A stretch of 64,000 nt of DNA from Caballeronia sp. (GTDB lineage: Bacteria; Pseudomonadota; Gammaproteobacteria; Burkholderiales; Burkholderiaceae), in NCBI RefSeq assembly GCF_028292365.1, contig NZ_JAQGMM010000039.1, positions 1 through 64,000 of the forward strand, in the 5' to 3' direction. Both the position numbers and the translations under genes were made by a program. Below are positions 60,281 through 64,000 of this stretch, piece by piece. Every line of letters begins with the position of its first letter. Position 1 is the first letter of the stretch. Below the pieces are notes generated by a model that saw only the letters and a program-made list of their open reading frames with translations, was not told the origin of the DNA and searched no databases.

Positions 60281-61105
60281 TTAAAGCCTCCCACTCTCCT
60301 GGTTAAAGTGCGCGACGATATCGTCAGCGAGGCGTTTCGAGTGGGTAACCATAAGACCGTGAGCAGCGCCTTCGACCACGACTAACTTTGCGCCAGGGAC
60401 GAGCGCCGCGAAGTGCCGCCCGGTTGTGTCGATAGGGCAAGAGACGTCAAGATCACCATGGATAACGGTCACGGGAACATCGAGCGCCGGGACTTCTGGC
60501 CGCAGGTCGGCTTCCACAATCACGCGCTGGAAATCCATCAACAGCCTCCGCGAGCAGCGAAGGACCATCTCGGTCACCCATGTGAAAGCGGTCCTTGAGG
60601 CACCAGGGATAAACGCCTCGACATTCTGATCCAGCCAATCGGGCAAATCTTCTTTCAGCCGCACCATCAGCGCTTCGAATAACTCACGCGGCACACCGTT
60701 GGGGTTATCGGTACGCTGCAGGACGCAGGGACCTTGCGCACCGACAAAAACGATGCGCTTGACGCGCGCTGAGCCATGCCGGGACACGTAACGGATGGCT
60801 TCGCCCGCCGCGCCCGAATGCGCGACCAGCGTGCAGTCCTGCAAGTCGCATGTTTCGATGATCGCGGCGAGATCGTCGGCGAGGCAATCGTAGTTGACCA
60901 CGCCCGGATCGCTGGACTGCCCATGGCCACGCCGATCGAAAGCCACGGTCCTGAACCCATGTTCGCCGACCAGGATCATCACCTGACTCCATAGATCGGA
61001 CGACATCCCCCATCCCGCGAGGAACAGGATTGGCGGACCGGAACCCCAATCGCGAACAAAGAGCGGGTGCCCATCTGGTGTGGTGACAAAATGTCGTTCA
61101 GACAT
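60281..61105 (-). CDS. Alpha/beta hydrolase (haloperoxidase-like)
   Basis: VAFDRRGHGQSSDPG; LVAHSGAAGEAIRYVSRHG; VPVTVIHGDLDVSCPID. Confidence 0.92.
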   Translation of the reverse strand: MSERHFVTTPDGHPLFVRDWGSGPPILFLAGWGMSSDLWSQVMILVGEHGFRTVAFDRRGHGQSSDPGVVNYDCLADDLAAIIETCDLQDCTLVAHSGAAGEAIRYVSRHGSARVKRIVFVGAQGPCVLQRTDNPNGVPRELFEALMVRLKEDLPDWLDQNVEAFIPGASRTAFTWVTEMVLRCSRRLLMDFQRVIVEADLRPEVPALDVPVTVIHGDLDVSCPIDTTGRHFAALVPGAKLVVVEGAAHGLMVTHSKRLADDIVAHFNQESGRL

Positions 61106-61437
61106 GGTGGCTCCATAAAAGTCATTCATTCGGACATTGACTTCCCTCGACAGCCAGGAGAACAGCAAGGCCGCCAGATTGCTTGCGAGCCCTGGCGATC
61201 CAGGTCGCGTCCCTATTGCCATCCAGAGCCAGCAAGGAATGTCAGAACGATGTTAATTGCCGTGCCGGGTGAGATCCATTACCTTGGAGGTCAAGATGCG
61301 CTGTCCGTTTGTCGGAAGAAGGATTTTTGATTGTCTGAAGTCCAGCTTTTTACGTAGACTGGATGAGCGTCAGGTGATGCCCTTTTTCTCACTTGTGCCG
61401 GGCACGCGAGCCCGGCATTCCCCACCGGGAGAGATCG

Positions 61438-62499
61438 ATGGTCGACAGACCGACTTCCAACACATCCACAGTCCGTTCGCTGTCGCTGATTGCTGTCGTC
61501 GTGGTCGCGCTGGTCGCCGCATTCGCCTTTACAGCCGGCTGGCTTTCGCCGGCGCGCCTGACGCCCGCGAAGATCGTCAACGCTCTGGCGCCACCGGGCG
61601 GCGCGGCATTAGGCTTTCGGCGCAATCACGCCAAGGGCGTCTGCTTTACCGGCAACTTCGAATCGAATGGCGCGGCTGTGGCCCTGTCCAAAGCGCCGGT
61701 GTTCGCGCCAGGCTCATATCCGGTCACGGGACGTTTCAACCTCGCTACGGCGGATCCAAAAGCGCCTGACGCCACCGTTCGCGTCCGTGGCCTTAGTCTG
61801 CGCATTGTTGCCGCCAATGGCAGCGAATGGCGCACGGCGATGATCGACGCGCCCTTCTTCCCGGTCGCTACGCCGCAGGCTTTCTACGGACTGCTTCAGG
61901 CTTCGGCCAACACGAATGACCCCGACGCGATGAAGAATTTTGCCGCCGCGCACCCGGAGCTCGGTAATTTTGGCGCATGGGCCGGCAGCGCGCCGTGGAC
62001 GGCCTCTTACGCGCAGGAGCGTTACAACAGCCTCAACAGCTTCATCTTCACCAATGCTGCGGGACAGAACCAGGCGGTGCGCTGGTCCTTCGTGCCGGCC
62101 GCGCAGCCGGAGGCCATCCCCGCTGATCAGTTGAAGGCGCATGGTGCTGACTTCCTCGCGGCCGATATTACTCAGCGAGTGCACACCGCACCGCAGCGAT
62201 GGACGCTGGTTGTCACGGTCGCCAATCCCGGCGACCCGACCGCGGACCCCAGCAAAGCGTGGCCCGAAGATCGACGCAAGGTGGAGGCGGGAACGCTGGT
62301 GGTCAGCGCCATCGAACCCGAGGATGACGGGCCGTGCCGGGATCTCAACTTCGATCCCACTGTCCTGCCGCCCGGTATGCACGTCTCCGACGATCCGTTT
62401 CCCGCCGCGCGCTCAGCCGCCTATGCCGTCTCGTTCAATCGACGGACCGCTGAAGATAAGGACTATCCGCGCCATCCGGCGGGAGGAGCCACGCAATGA
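61438..62499 (+). CDS. Catalase family peroxidase (SrpA-like), membrane-anchored/exported
   Basis: N-terminal TM; RRNHAKGVCFTGNFESNG; YPVTGRFNLATADPKAPDATVRVRGLSLRI; RYNSLNSFIFTNAAGQNQAVRWSFVP. Confidence 0.9.
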   Translation: MVDRPTSNTSTVRSLSLIAVVVVALVAAFAFTAGWLSPARLTPAKIVNALAPPGGAALGFRRNHAKGVCFTGNFESNGAAVALSKAPVFAPGSYPVTGRFNLATADPKAPDATVRVRGLSLRIVAANGSEWRTAMIDAPFFPVATPQAFYGLLQASANTNDPDAMKNFAAAHPELGNFGAWAGSAPWTASYAQERYNSLNSFIFTNAAGQNQAVRWSFVPAAQPEAIPADQLKAHGADFLAADITQRVHTAPQRWTLVVTVANPGDPTADPSKAWPEDRRKVEAGTLVVSAIEPEDDGPCRDLNFDPTVLPPGMHVSDDPFPAARSAAYAVSFNRRTAEDKDYPRHPAGGATQ

Positions 62500-63062
62500 C
62501 CCGGATCCACAATCGCTTTACACCGCTGCAGCGCGCGCTTCACTGGCTCATGGCGGTTTGCATTCTGGCGATGCTGTTCATCGGAGTGGGAATGGTGTCC
62601 ACCGTTCGCCCTGATTATCTGACGCTCGTGTCGATCCACAAGCCGCTGGGTGCAGTTATCCTTGTGCTGGCGCTGATTCGTCTGGTGGTGAGATTGACGC
62701 GCGGCGCGCCCCCGCTGCCGGCGTCGATGCCGGAACCAATGAAACTCGCTGCCCACCTGTCGCATCTTGCGTTCTACTTACTAATGATCGGGCTTCCACT
62801 GATCGGATGGGGCATGCTCTCGGCCGCCGACTATCCCGTCGTGGTGTTCGGCGCACAGTTGCCGTCCATCCTGCCGCATAGCAACGCTCTGCACACGCTG
62901 CTCTGGAATGCGCACAGGGCGCTCGCGCTGTGCTTCTTTGCGCTGATCGTACTTCACCTGGCGGCGGCGCTATTGCACGCGCTGGTGAGACGTGACGGTG
63001 TCTTCGAAGCGATGGCGCCCTGGCGGTCAAGCGTCAAAACGGACGCCTCTGGCGATCAATGA
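62496..63062 (+). CDS. Cytochrome b561 (CybB-like)
   Basis: RFTPLQRALHWLMAVCILAMLFIGVGM; SIHKPLGAVILVLALIRLVVRL; His-containing 4-TM; ATGA overlap with catalase gene. Confidence 0.93.
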   Translation: MTRIHNRFTPLQRALHWLMAVCILAMLFIGVGMVSTVRPDYLTLVSIHKPLGAVILVLALIRLVVRLTRGAPPLPASMPEPMKLAAHLSHLAFYLLMIGLPLIGWGMLSAADYPVVVFGAQLPSILPHSNALHTLLWNAHRALALCFFALIVLHLAAALLHALVRRDGVFEAMAPWRSSVKTDASGDQ

Positions 63063-63224
63063 CCTTCGTGCATCGTCCCTGAGTTGCCTTTAGAACCTGC
63101 GGGCGCCGAGGATCCGTTGCGAGCCGGAGCAGCCTGGGAACAAATAGATTCGATGCGTTGCCCCGCCGCCTGTGGCTCGAATTCCAAACGTCGTTACAGG
63201 CGGCGAATGTGTCTTTATCGGTGA

Positions 63225-64000
63225 TCAGTAAGTCTGGTCCGCAATGACCCTGGCCACCGTTTCCAGAGACCGCTCGAGCGTGGTCAAGCTGACCGAACCG
63301 AATGCCAACCGGATGGCGTGAGGAACATTCGCGCTCACTGAAAACGGATGCGCGGTCGACACTGAAATTCGCTCGCGACTCAACGCCATTGCGATCGCGT
63401 CTGCTCGCACCTCCTGAGCCAGAGGAAGCCAGAGAAAATACGATGCTGGATGACCGACCCGTTTCAGGCCACTCAGCACGCGACGGGCGATATCCTGGCG
63501 AAGGGTGGCGTCCCTCCGCTTTTCGGCCTCAAGCATGGCGACGGTGCCGTCCTCGATCCAGCCGCACGCGATCGCCGTCATGGTCGCCGGCGTGTTCCAG
63601 GTGGTCGCCCGGATCATTCGTTCGAGCTTGGGAATCCATTCTCGCGGCGCATGGATGAAGCCGACGCGCAGCCCAGTCGAGACACTTTTCGACAGGCTCG
63701 ACACATAGACTGTTATCTCCGGCGCAAGTGCTGCGAGCGGCGACGGTGCGGCTTGCGCAAGGAAAGCGTACGCCGCGTCCTCGATAAGAATCAACCCATG
63801 TTGTCGGGCGATGGCGACGAGTTCCCGGCGCCGCGTCGCGCTCATCACCCAGCCTAGCGGATTGTGCAGTGTCGGCATCGCGTAGACCGCGCGCACTCGC
63901 CGCCGTTTGCAGAGCTTCGCCAACGCGTCCAGGTCCGGGCCGGTTCCAGCCGCGGGGATTGGCACGAGTTCCAGGCGATTGGTCTCGGCGGCCAGTTTGA
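63225..64000 (-). CDS. PLP-dependent aminotransferase / MocR-type regulator, C-terminal part truncated by window end
   Basis: AVYAMPTLHNPLGWVMSATRRRELVAIARQHGLILIEDAAYAFL; SSLSKSVSTGLRVGF; frame stays open to 64000. Confidence 0.85.
   Translation of the reverse strand, partial: KLAAETNRLELVPIPAAGTGPDLDALAKLCKRRRVRAVYAMPTLHNPLGWVMSATRRRELVAIARQHGLILIEDAAYAFLAQAAPSPLAALAPEITVYVSSLSKSVSTGLRVGFIHAPREWIPKLERMIRATTWNTPATMTAIACGWIEDGTVAMLEAEKRRDATLRQDIARRVLSGLKRVGHPASYFLWLPLAQEVRADAIAMALSRERISVSTAHPFSVSANVPHAIRLAFGSVSLTTLERSLETVARVIADQTY

Noticed and set aside
3-64000. Search for prophage, transposase, integrase or a multi-gene defence island
   Set aside because: No such proteins recognised; HicAB is the only toxin-antitoxin pair and the ATPase at 20540 lacks partners

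Overview
This 64 kb window is high-GC, gene-dense DNA that looks like an accessory or metabolic region of a Burkholderiaceae genome (Paraburkholderia/Caballeronia-like; inferred from gene content and protein style, not tested). I see no rRNA or tRNA genes, CRISPR array, intact IS element or prophage. It carries many small regulator-plus-effector modules: a Kir-type K+ channel; a GlxA-like regulator with a GBBH/TauD-type dioxygenase; LysR/M20 amidohydrolase/MFS; a GH27 lipoprotein; TetR-EmrA-EmrB-NodT efflux beside FabV; LysR/OYE; an MFS/PEP-mutase-ICL/amidohydrolase/MFS/LysR catabolic cluster; a polar amino-acid ABC importer with a dialkylglycine-decarboxylase-like aminotransferase and LysR; an AT-rich GT90 orphan; GlxA/orphan SBP/asparaginase; MarR/quinone oxidoreductase with a perfect palindromic operator; a GGDEF protein and an MCP; HicAB; SDRs/LysR; a seven-repeat HAF protein; and a catalase-like peroxidase with cytochrome b561. 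No wholly new system is demonstrable from sequence alone. The best leads are the seven-repeat HAF (putative seven-bladed) protein, the DgdA-like importer operon, the catalase-b561 pair, the TetR with a histone-H1-like tail next to FabV and a tripartite pump, and several clear operator-like inverted repeats.
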